This document shows, piece by piece, positions 1 to 7,192 of a stretch of DNA of 64,000 bases. Both the position numbers and the translations under genes were made by a program. Positions within the stretch are counted from its first letter, which is position 1, and each line of letters opens with the position of its first letter. The notes under the pieces are model-generated. The model worked only from the letters and a program-made list of their open reading frames with translations, made no database searches and was not told the DNA's origin. Origin of the DNA: Nitrospira_D sp035465795 (GTDB lineage Bacteria > Nitrospirota > Nitrospiria > Nitrospirales > Nitrospiraceae); NCBI RefSeq assembly GCF_049546785.1, contig NZ_JBMWAN010000003.1:558001-622000 (forward strand). The letters are read 5' to 3'.

Positions 1-234
1 ACGGTTCCCGAACAGCTCAAGCTTGATCTGAAGGCGGAACAGGAAATGCTTGCGCTTTTGAGTGAAGGGGTCGTCCACTGCACCAAGGTGGCGGACTTCA
101 CGACCCGCCACATGCTCGAAGACATGGCGAAGGATGTGGACGCGCACATCGATTGGATCGAGACGCAACTGGAAACGATCAAACAGGTCGGGGTTGAGAA
201 TTACCTCGCCGAGCAGATCAAGAAAGACAGCTAA
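1..234 (+). CDS. bfr: bacterioferritin, C-terminal part (cut by window edge)
   Basis: The frame is open from the first base to a TAA at 232-234, so only about the last 77 residues of an iron-storage ferritin-like protein are present. They align without gaps to the C-terminal half of the complete bacterioferritin 43 bp downstream, sharing the K-V-x-D-F-T-T-R block and the Y-L-A-E-Q-I-K-K tail. The glutamate matching E. coli Bfr E94 and the histidine matching H130 are present. The residue matching E127 is valine, so one ferroxidase ligand appears to be missing. Tandem bfr genes often encode subunits of one mixed 24-mer shell. The heme-ligand position lies outside the window. Confidence 0.9.
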   Translation, partial: TVPEQLKLDLKAEQEMLALLSEGVVHCTKVADFTTRHMLEDMAKDVDAHIDWIETQLETIKQVGVENYLAEQIKKDS

Positions 235-277
235 CCGGGAAGTCTGTCTCCTGTTATGAAGGAAAGGACGCGCGCTG

Positions 278-754
278 ATGAAAGCGAAAGAAGGAATCCT
301 CGATCAGCTTGGTGAGATCCTCACGGCCGAATTGACCGCCGTGCATCAATATCTGCTGCACGCGGAGTTGTGCCGGCACTGGGGGTATGAACGGCTGGCG
401 GAGAAGTTTGAGCATTTGTATACGGAAGAGATCACCCATTCCGGCCAACTGGTCAGGCACATCCTCTATCTGGGTGGACTGCCCGATGTCGGGAAACTGG
501 ATCGCGTGAAAGAGGGCCCGTCGGTCAAGGACCTCTTCGAGGTTAACCTCGCGTTTGAGCAGGAAGATGTGGAGATGCTCCGGAAAGCCATCGCCCATGC
601 GGCCAAGGTGGGCGACTTCACCACCCGTCAGAAGCTGGAAGAGATGGTGGTGGATTCGGAAGAGCATGTTGATTATTTCGAACGGCAACTGACCACGATT
701 GCTCAAGTCGGCCTGACCGGCTATCTGGCCGAGCAGATCAAGAAGTCTTCATAA
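278..754 (+). CDS. bfr: bacterioferritin with altered heme and ferroxidase ligands
   Basis: This 158-residue protein has exactly the length of E. coli bacterioferritin and aligns along its whole length. Bfr subunits form a 24-mer that oxidises Fe(II) and stores it as a mineral in the cytoplasm. Ferroxidase ligands E18, E51, H54, E94 and H130 are present, as is Tyr25. The position of the heme ligand Met52 is Ile, and the bridging Glu127 is Ser. The subunit therefore probably cannot ligate heme b at the twofold interface by the usual residue, and its di-iron site is non-canonical. The start has AAGGA about 10 bases upstream. It is probably co-transcribed with the bfr copy ending 43 bp before it and sits at the edge of an iron-uptake island. 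The GC-rich hairpin at 792-826 follows. Confidence 0.95.
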   Translation: MKAKEGILDQLGEILTAELTAVHQYLLHAELCRHWGYERLAEKFEHLYTEEITHSGQLVRHILYLGGLPDVGKLDRVKEGPSVKDLFEVNLAFEQEDVEMLRKAIAHAAKVGDFTTRQKLEEMVVDSEEHVDYFERQLTTIAQVGLTGYLAEQIKKSS

Positions 755-791
755 CAGCTTTCCGGAACGACCGGGCTGCAAGAAAAGTGAG

Positions 792-826
792 GGCGGGGGG
801 CCTCAGGAGGACTGAGGGCCCCCGCC
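792..826. terminator. GC-rich hairpin between convergent genes
   Basis: A 15-bp stem with one mismatch (GGCGGGG... paired with ...CCCCGCC) closes a 5-base loop. It lies between the plus-strand bfr stop at 754 and the minus-strand gene ending at 915. There is no clear T-run, so it may be a weak bidirectional terminator. Confidence 0.55.
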
Positions 827-832
827 TGTGAA

Positions 833-857
833 GTGGGAGGGGTCGGCTCCCTCCCAC
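833..857. terminator. second hairpin in the same convergent gap
   Basis: GTGGGAGGG at 833-841 pairs perfectly with CCCTCCCAC at 849-857 around a 7-base loop. Together with the hairpin at 792-826 it probably ends transcription from both sides. Confidence 0.4.
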
Positions 858-914
858 TCCGGTGCCGGCGCGTTGAGCACGCCGGCTGGTCAGGGTGCTT
901 GTCTCAGTCCTTCC

Positions 915-2660
915 TTACTGGTAGTCCTCGTTGAGCGACTTCAGAAACGCCACAACCGACGCCACGTCTCCAGCGGTCAGTGCAATGCCCCCAAGCTGCG
1001 TGGCCCCATTGCGGAGCGTCCCTGCTCGCGCTTGGTCGGATGCGCTTCGATAAAACTGAACGACATCATCCAATGTGTCGAACTGCCCGGTGTGCATGTA
1101 AGGCGCCGAGTGACCGAGATCCCGGAGGCCAGGTGTTTTGAACCGAGCGATAGCCCGATCGAGTAGGACACCGTCAGAGAGCGGACAGGGTTCCTGGTCG
1201 TCGCATAGAAGGGTGCGGATCTTGGCCTGTGGGCCCGGCATGTCCGGATTGGCGAAGACGTTCCAGACTCCGAGATCAGTCAACCCTGGACTAGCCAAAG
1301 TGGGAATGGCACGGAAGGGCTCCAATGCCGCAGGGTGGGTCTCCGTTGCTGGGAGGAACTGATCGTAGCTCCCGTTTCGGGCGGCCCAATTCGGAATTGG
1401 CAGTCCTGCGAACTGGCCCGCCCCATGAAGGTCGTCGTATTCTTTCTGGGTGGTGCCGGTGTTGTGCAGTTTGAAGTCCGTGAAGTTCGGTGCGGCATGG
1501 CATGCGACGCAGTTGCCGATCCTGCCTGCATTCAGTTGGTTCTGTGTGAGGGGAAGTGCTGCCGGTTCCGCGAGGAACATCTTCAACCCTTCCAGCTCCG
1601 TTGCTCCAAATTGAAAGCTCTGCGAATGGAACTGAAATTGGCCGTTTGACCTGTTGGGATTGGCGGCCACGAATTGCGGACTGGCCAATCCATTTACGAG
1701 CGTTCTGAGGCGTCGGCTGTAATCGAGGGGCGATTCGTTTGCATCCGGCCGGCCGGGCAGCCCATTGAGTTCCAGGAAGACATCGTAGGGTGAGCGAATC
1801 GGGGTGCCGTTGTCGTCGGTTTGCGAGAAGAGGAGGCCGTTGACATAGGCGGCCACGACCTTCACGACGGCGTCGAAGATTTCTTGATCGGTGCCCGATC
1901 CGATAAACGCACGGAACTGTGGCGGCAGCTTGAATTCATCAGGGATGGCGGCATTCGTGCCGGTAAAGAGCAGCCGATAGGACAGCCCGTCGAATTGCTG
2001 TGCCAGATCACCGGATCCATCATCCCCACGGACCACTCGTGCGAGATGCGCGATGGCCTGTGCCTTCTCTCCAGGCAGCCACCCGAAGTTTCTTCCCGTA
2101 AAGGTAGCTGCGACCAGGTCTTCCATCGAGTTGAATTCCGCGTCGAAGTGGAACAGGACTCCACCCGGTCGATCCAGGGTCGAATTGACGAGTGCCGGTG
2201 AGTTGCGGGGGGCATGAGTCTTTCCGTCGGCCCGTGCGGGAATGGGGCTGCGACGCGCGAAATCGGCGTAGGTCCGCATCCCGCCACCGGGAGCTGTCAG
2301 TACGTCATCAACCATGTGGCAGGCCCGGCAATTCATGGACAGTCCTTTAAACGGTCCCGGGTCGATCGGTGCCCCCAGGGTTTCCACGGTATTGACGACG
2401 GCGTCGCCTGCATTGGGATCGTTAATGTCGCCGCCGTTGTCCAGGAACACCTTGAACGCCTGGGCAAAGCGGGTTTCGAGGAACAGGCGCTCTCCTACGG
2501 CTTGCTCGGCACCTGCCGTGCCGGCTGTGGCCGCTGTCGAAGATGTGCCGGGCGAACTGCTTCCTCCGGAACACCCATATCCGGCAGTCAGGAAGGTAAT
2601 CCCCAGAAGGGCAAGCAGCGAGTGACCAAGTGTGCGTGTCGGGGATGCATGGCGTGTCAT
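915..2660 (-). CDS. di-haem cytochrome c peroxidase/MauG-family lipoprotein
   Basis: This 581-residue exported redox protein has a signal peptide ending in a lipobox (Ala-Gly-Tyr-Gly-Cys, Cys30), so it is probably a periplasm-facing lipoprotein. Two c-type haem motifs are visible: C-R-A-C-H at about 111-115 and C-V-A-C-H at about 384-388. The C-terminal block T-P-G-L-R-D-L-G-H-S-A-P-Y-M-H-T-G (about 509-525) is typical of the cytochrome c peroxidase/MauG family and supplies a likely Met haem ligand. It is much longer than a classical CCP of about 330 residues, with a long insert between the haems. Substrate is unknown: peroxide reduction or another di-haem oxidation. It follows the HD-GYP gene by 8 bp and may share its transcript. 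Confidence 0.85.
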   Translation of the reverse strand: MTRHASPTRTLGHSLLALLGITFLTAGYGCSGGSSSPGTSSTAATAGTAGAEQAVGERLFLETRFAQAFKVFLDNGGDINDPNAGDAVVNTVETLGAPIDPGPFKGLSMNCRACHMVDDVLTAPGGGMRTYADFARRSPIPARADGKTHAPRNSPALVNSTLDRPGGVLFHFDAEFNSMEDLVAATFTGRNFGWLPGEKAQAIAHLARVVRGDDGSGDLAQQFDGLSYRLLFTGTNAAIPDEFKLPPQFRAFIGSGTDQEIFDAVVKVVAAYVNGLLFSQTDDNGTPIRSPYDVFLELNGLPGRPDANESPLDYSRRLRTLVNGLASPQFVAANPNRSNGQFQFHSQSFQFGATELEGLKMFLAEPAALPLTQNQLNAGRIGNCVACHAAPNFTDFKLHNTGTTQKEYDDLHGAGQFAGLPIPNWAARNGSYDQFLPATETHPAALEPFRAIPTLASPGLTDLGVWNVFANPDMPGPQAKIRTLLCDDQEPCPLSDGVLLDRAIARFKTPGLRDLGHSAPYMHTGQFDTLDDVVQFYRSASDQARAGTLRNGATQLGGIALTAGDVASVVAFLKSLNEDYQ

Positions 2661-2668
2661 GGTGCGTC

Positions 2669-3391
2669 CTATTTCATGCGATCAGAAACAATTGATTGAC
2701 GCGGGGAGTTCAGCGTCGAAATCTGATCATGTCCTCCCTCGATGAGACAATCTTCCAAGAGATGAACCAGTTGGGGATCGAATTGGGTGCCGGATGCGAC
2801 GCGGATCATTCTCAGCGCAATGCGGTTGCGGAGAGACCGCTCGGAGACCTCAGGGACCAGGATGGCATCGAAGGCGTCGGCGATCGCCAGGATTCTGGCG
2901 CCCAATGGGACGTAAGCCCCTTGGATGCCATAGGGATAACCTGATCCATCCCACCGTTCGTGATGATGGGCGATGAGAACCGAGGCCTCTCTCAGGAACG
3001 GAAACGGTTCTAGGAGTGTCGCGCCAAGACGGGAATGTTGCTGGATGGCGACGTAGGCTTCTGGCTCAAGCGAGTCTCTGCTCTCGGTGAGGCGGGGTGG
3101 GAGCATCAAGAGCCCGATATCGTGAAGAAGGGCAGCCAGCTTGAGATGGTGCAACTCTTCATCCGTCAGCGCAGCGGCCTGTCCGATCCTGAGGGCGACG
3201 GCGGCGGTGCGCCGCCCATGCCCGGCCTGCCAGGGAAGGGCGCAATCGATCTCTTGACCGATCTGGCGGACCAGGATGCTTTCGATCTCGCGGCGAGACC
3301 CGATCGGAATTCTCAGGCGATCGGTCTTTCGGAGTAATCCCTGTATCTTCAGAACGGCTGGACTCAGCGTTGTGGCGATCGTGAACTGCAT
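2669..3391 (-). CDS. HD-GYP domain protein, putative cyclic-di-GMP phosphodiesterase
   Basis: HD-GYP domains hydrolyse cyclic di-GMP. The protein shows H-D-I-G, the H-H-H-E-R-W-D-G-S-G-Y-P signature and I-A-D-A-F-D-A, all expected for an active metal site. There is no receiver or membrane segment; a short N-terminal stretch of about 45 residues precedes the domain. I chose the ATG at 3391 (240 residues) because it follows AGAGGAA at good spacing, and because a longer reading would begin inside the upstream gene and cross its terminator. It is followed 8 bp later by the di-haem lipoprotein gene. Whether the two are functionally linked is unknown. Confidence 0.85.
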   Translation of the reverse strand: MQFTIATTLSPAVLKIQGLLRKTDRLRIPIGSRREIESILVRQIGQEIDCALPWQAGHGRRTAAVALRIGQAAALTDEELHHLKLAALLHDIGLLMLPPRLTESRDSLEPEAYVAIQQHSRLGATLLEPFPFLREASVLIAHHHERWDGSGYPYGIQGAYVPLGARILAIADAFDAILVPEVSERSLRNRIALRMIRVASGTQFDPQLVHLLEDCLIEGGHDQISTLNSPRQSIVSDRMK

Positions 3392-3402
3392 AACGTTCCT
3401 CT

Positions 3403-3445
3403 CAAAAACAAAGAGCCCGAGACCACGTCCGTGATCTCGGGCTCT
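3403..3445 (-). terminator. intrinsic terminator of the porin/flavoprotein cluster
   Basis: An 11-bp perfect stem (AGAGCCCGAGA pairing with TCTCGGGCTCT, 3412-3445) is followed on the minus strand by TTTGTTTTTG. It lies just after the membrane-protein gene at 3493-4011 and just before the ribosome-binding site of the HD-GYP gene. Confidence 0.85.
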
Positions 3446-3492
3446 GGGCGAATAACCTCTGGCCGCTCGACTGATTGAACGATCCTGGCTGT

Positions 3493-4011
3493 TTAGCCGG
3501 GACTCGAATGTTTCCCCGCCATTAACGGCTGTTGCAATATCCACATTTCGTAGAGCGGGATGCCCATCATGATCAGGAAGCTGACGGTCATGAGGGTATC
3601 TCCGGTCAACATGGTGATCACAAAAATCGGTGACACATAGCTGATCAACCAGGGTGAGATCAGGTCGAGCATCACTCCTCCGAGCCCGCCCCAGGTGACC
3701 GCGGCTTTGAGGCGATGACTGGCGTTCGTCAGATACATGACGTGAATGAGGATCATGAACACCACCGGCATGGTGAACAGGTGGAAGTGGGTCACTTCCG
3801 CCAATTCACGAAAGGACATGGGCTCGCCAAAGGTCGCGTCTGAGCCGCGGTAATGATCGGCAATCCCCTGTGGGGAAAGCCCCGTCATGCTATGTGCCCA
3901 AAAGAACGAAAACGTGAATCCTGCCAGCATCAGCAACAGGAACAGGGTGTACAACAGCCGGATGTGCCGGTCCGAGTCACGGAGTTTGAATCGCTGGTTA
4001 AAGTTACGCAT
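3493..4011 (-). CDS. four-helix membrane protein with conserved-looking histidines
   Basis: I do not recognise a named family for this 172-residue protein. It has four strongly hydrophobic stretches (about 19-38, 76-95, 104-123 and 128-157) and a polar loop between the first two. Histidines sit near membrane boundaries: H16, H40, H75, H77 and H90, with H77 and H90 thirteen residues apart in helix 2. Such spacing could allow b-type haem or metal binding, but this is inference. It is the last gene of the minus-strand cluster, 24 bp after the FMN-binding protein, and is followed by a strong terminator. By position it could pass electrons between the membrane and the flavoprotein. No good ribosome-binding site is seen at 4011. 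Confidence 0.75.
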   Translation of the reverse strand: MRNFNQRFKLRDSDRHIRLLYTLFLLLMLAGFTFSFFWAHSMTGLSPQGIADHYRGSDATFGEPMSFRELAEVTHFHLFTMPVVFMILIHVMYLTNASHRLKAAVTWGGLGGVMLDLISPWLISYVSPIFVITMLTGDTLMTVSFLIMMGIPLYEMWILQQPLMAGKHSSPG

Positions 4012-4035
4012 AGTGGGACGCGTGGTCCGCTCCTG

Positions 4036-4713
4036 TTAATTGCCAAAGATGGATGACAAAATGCCCTTGTCGGTCTTGCGGGATGCGACGGTATCACTGC
4101 CGAGGCCCGCGGGTTTCAGGTAGAACTCGTCAACCAATACCAAAACCCGCTTGATTCCCGCGCTCATTGAGCGGACCGACATCGTCGCGCCGCTGATGTT
4201 GATGATGTCCTTGTTGATGCGGACAGGATCGAGGACCGTCTTGCCTTCATATTGGGTATTGAATCGCTTCTGGCGGATCTCGCTCCCGCGCGACTCACGG
4301 AAGACCAGGAGTTCCACGTCGGAAACCCGTCCTTTGGAGTCGACGCCGACCATGTAGGTCATGGGCTTGTGCTTGCCGATGGTGTTTTGGACAAGGGCGT
4401 ACCCATCGACTTGGGCACCTGTTTCTCCGATGTACACTTCGAAAGAGTCCTCGGGAAACTTCCAGCCGATGCGTTCCTCGATCTGGGCTTTCTTTTCTGG
4501 ACTGAGCTTGATGGTTTCCTTCCGAACCCGTTCCGACTTGGGAAGCATGATCTTGAGGCCTTCTTCCTCGCTCATGAAGATTTCGGCCATCATCATTTCC
4601 TGCTCGGTCAGATAGCGTTTGAGTTCGGCATCCCACACCCGCTCGCTCCATGCGGGTGTCGCCAACGTCGCCATGAGGATTCCATTGAGGACAGCCAACA
4701 GCAAATATTTCAT
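4036..4713 (-). CDS. exported FMN-binding domain protein with SGAT flavinylation motif
   Basis: This 225-residue protein has an N-terminal signal sequence (hydrophobic to about residue 20) and a C-terminal FMN-binding domain like those of NqrC/RnfG. The motif I-S-G-A-T (Thr at about 177) is where ApbE attaches FMN covalently in this family; an ApbE gene lies 3 kb away at 7797-8834. It is therefore probably a periplasmic one-FMN electron carrier. The start at 4713 is preferred because it overlaps the upstream lipoprotein stop as ATGA and has AAAGGA about 11 bases upstream. A start 12 bases earlier has no spacing for a ribosome site. It sits between a lipoprotein gene and a four-helix membrane protein, in a cluster with a Fur-like site at its promoter. 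A role in ferric reduction is a hypothesis. Confidence 0.88.
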   Translation of the reverse strand: MKYLLLAVLNGILMATLATPAWSERVWDAELKRYLTEQEMMMAEIFMSEEEGLKIMLPKSERVRKETIKLSPEKKAQIEERIGWKFPEDSFEVYIGETGAQVDGYALVQNTIGKHKPMTYMVGVDSKGRVSDVELLVFRESRGSEIRQKRFNTQYEGKTVLDPVRINKDIINISGATMSVRSMSAGIKRVLVLVDEFYLKPAGLGSDTVASRKTDKGILSSIFGN

Positions 4714-5174
4714 GACGATGAACATCCTTTCTCGGCTAATTTGGCGTTCAAGCGGTTGGAAATGTCTCGCATCACTTCTTCCGACGGATCGATCGGCCAC
4801 CACCTCGTGGCTTGCTGGGTGACGCCACCCTTGGCATGCCACCGCTGACGTGTTTCAGTCACACTGACTGCCGCCACATCGTCGAGGCGGTTCACCGTCG
4901 CCGTAAGCCGGGCGCGTTCCCGATTGCCGAATCCTTCCCGCCCAAACGCGCCAAATGTTCGCTCCTTGCCCTCCATTTCAATCCAGGCGGTTTCGATGAT
5001 GCCCTTCTCTTTATTTTGAGACGTAATGGAATGAGGCTTCAGCGTTTCGACGGTTGCGTCCCAAACCACGTCATAGGAACAGACGTAGTAGTGTTCATGG
5101 CTTCCGCTGAATGTGGCGCATCCACCCGTGAGAGCGACCATGAACAAGGCGAGAGAGGAGCGAAGGGCTTGCAT
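4710..5174 (-). CDS. small lipoprotein of unknown function
   Basis: This 154-residue protein has a lipoprotein signal ending Leu-Thr-Gly-Gly-Cys. The mature part has a Tyr/Trp-containing N-terminal segment and a basic middle region with no motif I recognise; it resembles outer-membrane-anchored accessory lipoproteins in general character only. The ATG at 5174 is chosen because AAAGG lies 6 bases upstream; the ATG at 5180 touches the same AAAGG directly. Its stop overlaps the FMN-binding protein start (ATGA), which argues for tight co-translation of the two. Confidence 0.75.
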   Translation of the reverse strand: MQALRSSLALFMVALTGGCATFSGSHEHYYVCSYDVVWDATVETLKPHSITSQNKEKGIIETAWIEMEGKERTFGAFGREGFGNRERARLTATVNRLDDVAAVSVTETRQRWHAKGGVTQQATRWWPIDPSEEVMRDISNRLNAKLAEKGCSSS

Positions 5175-5187
5175 ATTCATCCTTTTG

Positions 5188-5224
5188 TCGGGAAGCCCCT
5201 TCCTTGTGAGAAGGGGCTTCCCGA
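5188..5224. terminator. 15-bp perfect hairpin between porin and lipoprotein genes
   Basis: TCGGGAAGCCCCTTC at 5188-5202 pairs perfectly with GAAGGGGCTTCCCGA at 5210-5224. On the minus strand it lies directly after the porin stop and a few bases before the ribosome-binding site of the lipoprotein gene. No T-run follows, so it may stabilise the porin message end or partly attenuate the downstream genes. Confidence 0.6.
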
Positions 5225-5230
5225 TACGGC

Positions 5231-6712
5231 TTAGAAATACGTGGCTGCCGAAATTACGAATGCACTGTCGTGAATCCGCTCGCTGGTATTGGGATTGAAA
5301 GCCTTGGGCTGATATTGATAGCTGATTTTGAACACCGCATCTTCAATGGGCCGATAGTTGAGGCCAAATGAAATCTGTTCCAAGTTCCCAAAGCCGCCTG
5401 TTCCATTACTGTCATCCAGATTGGTATTGACTCTGTCGTACCTGATCACGGCGGTGAACGTGGACCCCTCGCCAAAGCGCTTGGGTGACCAGGCTCGAAG
5501 GAAATCAGGCATAAAATGGTAGTTGCCCTGAATGTAGTAGCCACTCATACGTTGCGGAGGAATTCCGATTCCGCTGTTGCCACCCATTCCGGTTAATAGC
5601 GACCCTGGAGAAAACCCAATGGTATTCCCTTGAATCGCTCGTGAATTGTTTCTGGCATAAGCCCAAGCTGCCTCGCCGATGAGTTCAAATGGGCCACGCT
5701 GCAGCGTCCAATCGATTGCAGCAATCGACAGGGGATTATAGTTTGATCCCGGCGCGGCGTTCCCATAGTAGCCTGACCCCGCCACTTCAATGCCTAGCAT
5801 CGGGCTGAAGGCCACACGGCCGGAGACGGCCTTACCGTTATTGATATCGAAGCCGTCGTCCGAAGCGCATTTTCTCTGGCGTGAGGATTTCGTCCCATTC
5901 TCCTCATTAATGCGAGGAGTTCCATCGGAATTGTATCCGCAAGGGCCGGTCGTGACATAGAGTTCATAGTCCAACTTACTGGTGCGACCGGGATAAAAGG
6001 TTCCATAGAAGCCAGCGCCTGTCTCGGACATGGTCGACGGAATCAAAAACTGGCTGACAAGCGGCCGATCGGTCAAGTCGTTCAACGGTGAGTCGTGGAG
6101 TAAGTTAAACTTGCCGATCGGGATTAGCAGAATACCAGCGCGAATATTGAATGGTTCATGGACGAGATAGTCGATGTGGGCAAATTCTAAGCTGATTTCA
6201 TTGTCACTGGTCCCCCTGATCCCGTGCTCAATCTCAAGCTCTGAAGCAAACTTCACATGCTCAGTAATATCCGCATAAATGAACGGGACGAATCGCTGCT
6301 GATCAAAGCCATTCGTGTTGCCACCGTAGCCGTTTTCGATGCTGGCTTTCTGTTGTGCGCGATACTGGATGTCCATGTAGCCGCCGACGATGGCCTTTGG
6401 TGCTGAGACAAATGGTTTGGCGTAGACCAAGCGACCTGACCCGCTTGATCCAAAGGACAGGGCCGGCTGAGATTCCGTCCGGCGTTCCTTGGCAACATCC
6501 GGAAGGGAGCCGATGCCTGGTTCTGCGGTTTGTCCCGAAACGCCTTCTTTCCTTTCAGTGGCACCCTCGCGCCGTTCATGTTCTTGCAGCCGTTTTTCGA
6601 CGGCTTCGTCAACAAGCTTCTTGATGTCTTCCGGGGTGATGTCGGCGGCCAAGGCCGGCATAGCCGGCAAACTGGCAATCACGAGAGCCCCGAGGATCGA
6701 CCGCATCCTCAT
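5231..6712 (-). CDS. outer-membrane porin (phosphate-selective porin-like beta-barrel)
   Basis: This 493-residue protein has a clear signal peptide (cleavage probably after Ala-Leu-Ala, about residue 22). A short charged helix with coiled-coil character (about 25-55) follows, then a long region of alternating aromatic and polar residues typical of a 16-strand-type barrel. It ends in Phe, as outer-membrane barrel proteins do. The layout resembles OprP/OprO-like or DcaP-like porins with an N-terminal coiled coil. Two cysteines about 30 residues apart in a predicted outer loop might form a disulphide. The start at 6712 has GGAGG 6 bases upstream. It heads the lipoprotein, flavoprotein and membrane-protein genes and is likely the entry channel of that cluster. 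The solute is unknown. Confidence 0.85.
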   Translation of the reverse strand: MRMRSILGALVIASLPAMPALAADITPEDIKKLVDEAVEKRLQEHERREGATERKEGVSGQTAEPGIGSLPDVAKERRTESQPALSFGSSGSGRLVYAKPFVSAPKAIVGGYMDIQYRAQQKASIENGYGGNTNGFDQQRFVPFIYADITEHVKFASELEIEHGIRGTSDNEISLEFAHIDYLVHEPFNIRAGILLIPIGKFNLLHDSPLNDLTDRPLVSQFLIPSTMSETGAGFYGTFYPGRTSKLDYELYVTTGPCGYNSDGTPRINEENGTKSSRQRKCASDDGFDINNGKAVSGRVAFSPMLGIEVAGSGYYGNAAPGSNYNPLSIAAIDWTLQRGPFELIGEAAWAYARNNSRAIQGNTIGFSPGSLLTGMGGNSGIGIPPQRMSGYYIQGNYHFMPDFLRAWSPKRFGEGSTFTAVIRYDRVNTNLDDSNGTGGFGNLEQISFGLNYRPIEDAVFKISYQYQPKAFNPNTSERIHDSAFVISAATYF

Positions 6713-6857
6713 TGCAAACCTCCATGATGAAGAATGATGGTGATGGTCTGACTCGGGACTCGGCGGTCTCTGGTCGTTGTCTGGTAGTGTGGATGTGTGC
6801 CCATGCACTGCGTGAAGCGAGAGGCACGCTCTCGGCATCCTCCTTTCATAGAGAGCA

Positions 6858-7037
6858 TCATGATGCGACGGTGTTCCAGCCTTCGATCGAAGAGAAGGGG
6901 ATGGTGACGATGCGTTTGCAACGCTTGCACTTGAGCTCCAATCCCCCCCCGACGACTTTGGCCATCAGCTGCCCGCACTCACAGCGGGTTTCGCTATTCC
7001 GGCACTCTTCTGTCCGAGGTGTTTTGTGCGTAACCAT
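6858..7037 (-). CDS. Com-like four-cysteine zinc-ribbon protein, 59 residues
   Basis: Reading the minus strand from an ATG at 7037 to TGA at 6858-6860 gives a 59-residue protein. It contains R-C-E-C-G-Q-L-M-A-K, then K-C-K-R-C-K, with an extra Cys12 upstream. The pattern C-x-C-G-x-L-x-A-K ... L-E-L-K-C-x-R-C-K matches the Com family, named for the phage Mu zinc-finger translational activator Com, which also occurs as small chromosomal proteins. The likely role is nucleic-acid binding, possibly translational control of a downstream message. The ribosome site is weak. A promoter with a Fur-like operator lies 28-70 bp upstream, and the porin gene follows 145 bp downstream, so iron control and co-transcription are plausible. 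A 12-bp palindrome, GCATCATGATGC, spans the stop codon. Confidence 0.75.
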   Translation of the reverse strand: MVTHKTPRTEECRNSETRCECGQLMAKVVGGGLELKCKRCKRIVTIPFSSIEGWNTVAS

Positions 7038-7064
7038 AGGGCGACGTCATCCTCTAAATGAAAT

Positions 7065-7106
7065 TGAGAACGATTATTAATATCCCGACAGGCCCTCACT
7101 TGTCAA
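7065..7106 (-). promoter_or_regulatory. minus-strand promoter overlapped by a Fur-box-like site
   Basis: On the minus strand TTGACA (7106-7101) and TATTAA (7082-7077) are separated by 18 bp. The 7-1-7 element TGAGAAC-G-ATTATTA at 7065-7079 matches 11 of 14 positions of the Fur consensus TGATAAT-N-ATTATCA and overlaps the -10 and the expected start site, the usual place for iron-dependent repression. It would control the Com-like gene and possibly the porin/flavoprotein cluster. It also lies upstream of the divergent lipoprotein-apbE pair. Confidence 0.65.
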
Positions 7107-7155
7107 GGGCAGGACCTGGGAGGAGTGGGCGAATGCATTCTGACCAAGGTTTACC

Positions 7156-7161
7156 TATAAT
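7156..7161 (+). promoter_or_regulatory. candidate -10 box for the lipoprotein-apbE pair
   Basis: A perfect TATAAT lies 31 bp before the lipoprotein start at 7193. No good -35 hexamer is seen 16-18 bp upstream, so an activator or an extended -10 type promoter may be involved. Confidence 0.4.
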
Positions 7162-7192
7162 TGACGGGCGTAGTCCGATGGAGGCGCGCATA

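Noticed and set aside
5231..6712. TonB-dependent receptor for the nearby TonB system
   Set aside because: The protein lacks a plug domain and TonB box and is too short. It fits a porin with an N-terminal coiled coil.
7058..7192. Longer start for the lipoprotein upstream of apbE
   Set aside because: The added residues would come before a clear lipoprotein signal and the reading would cross the Fur-like promoter. GGAGG fits the start at 7193.
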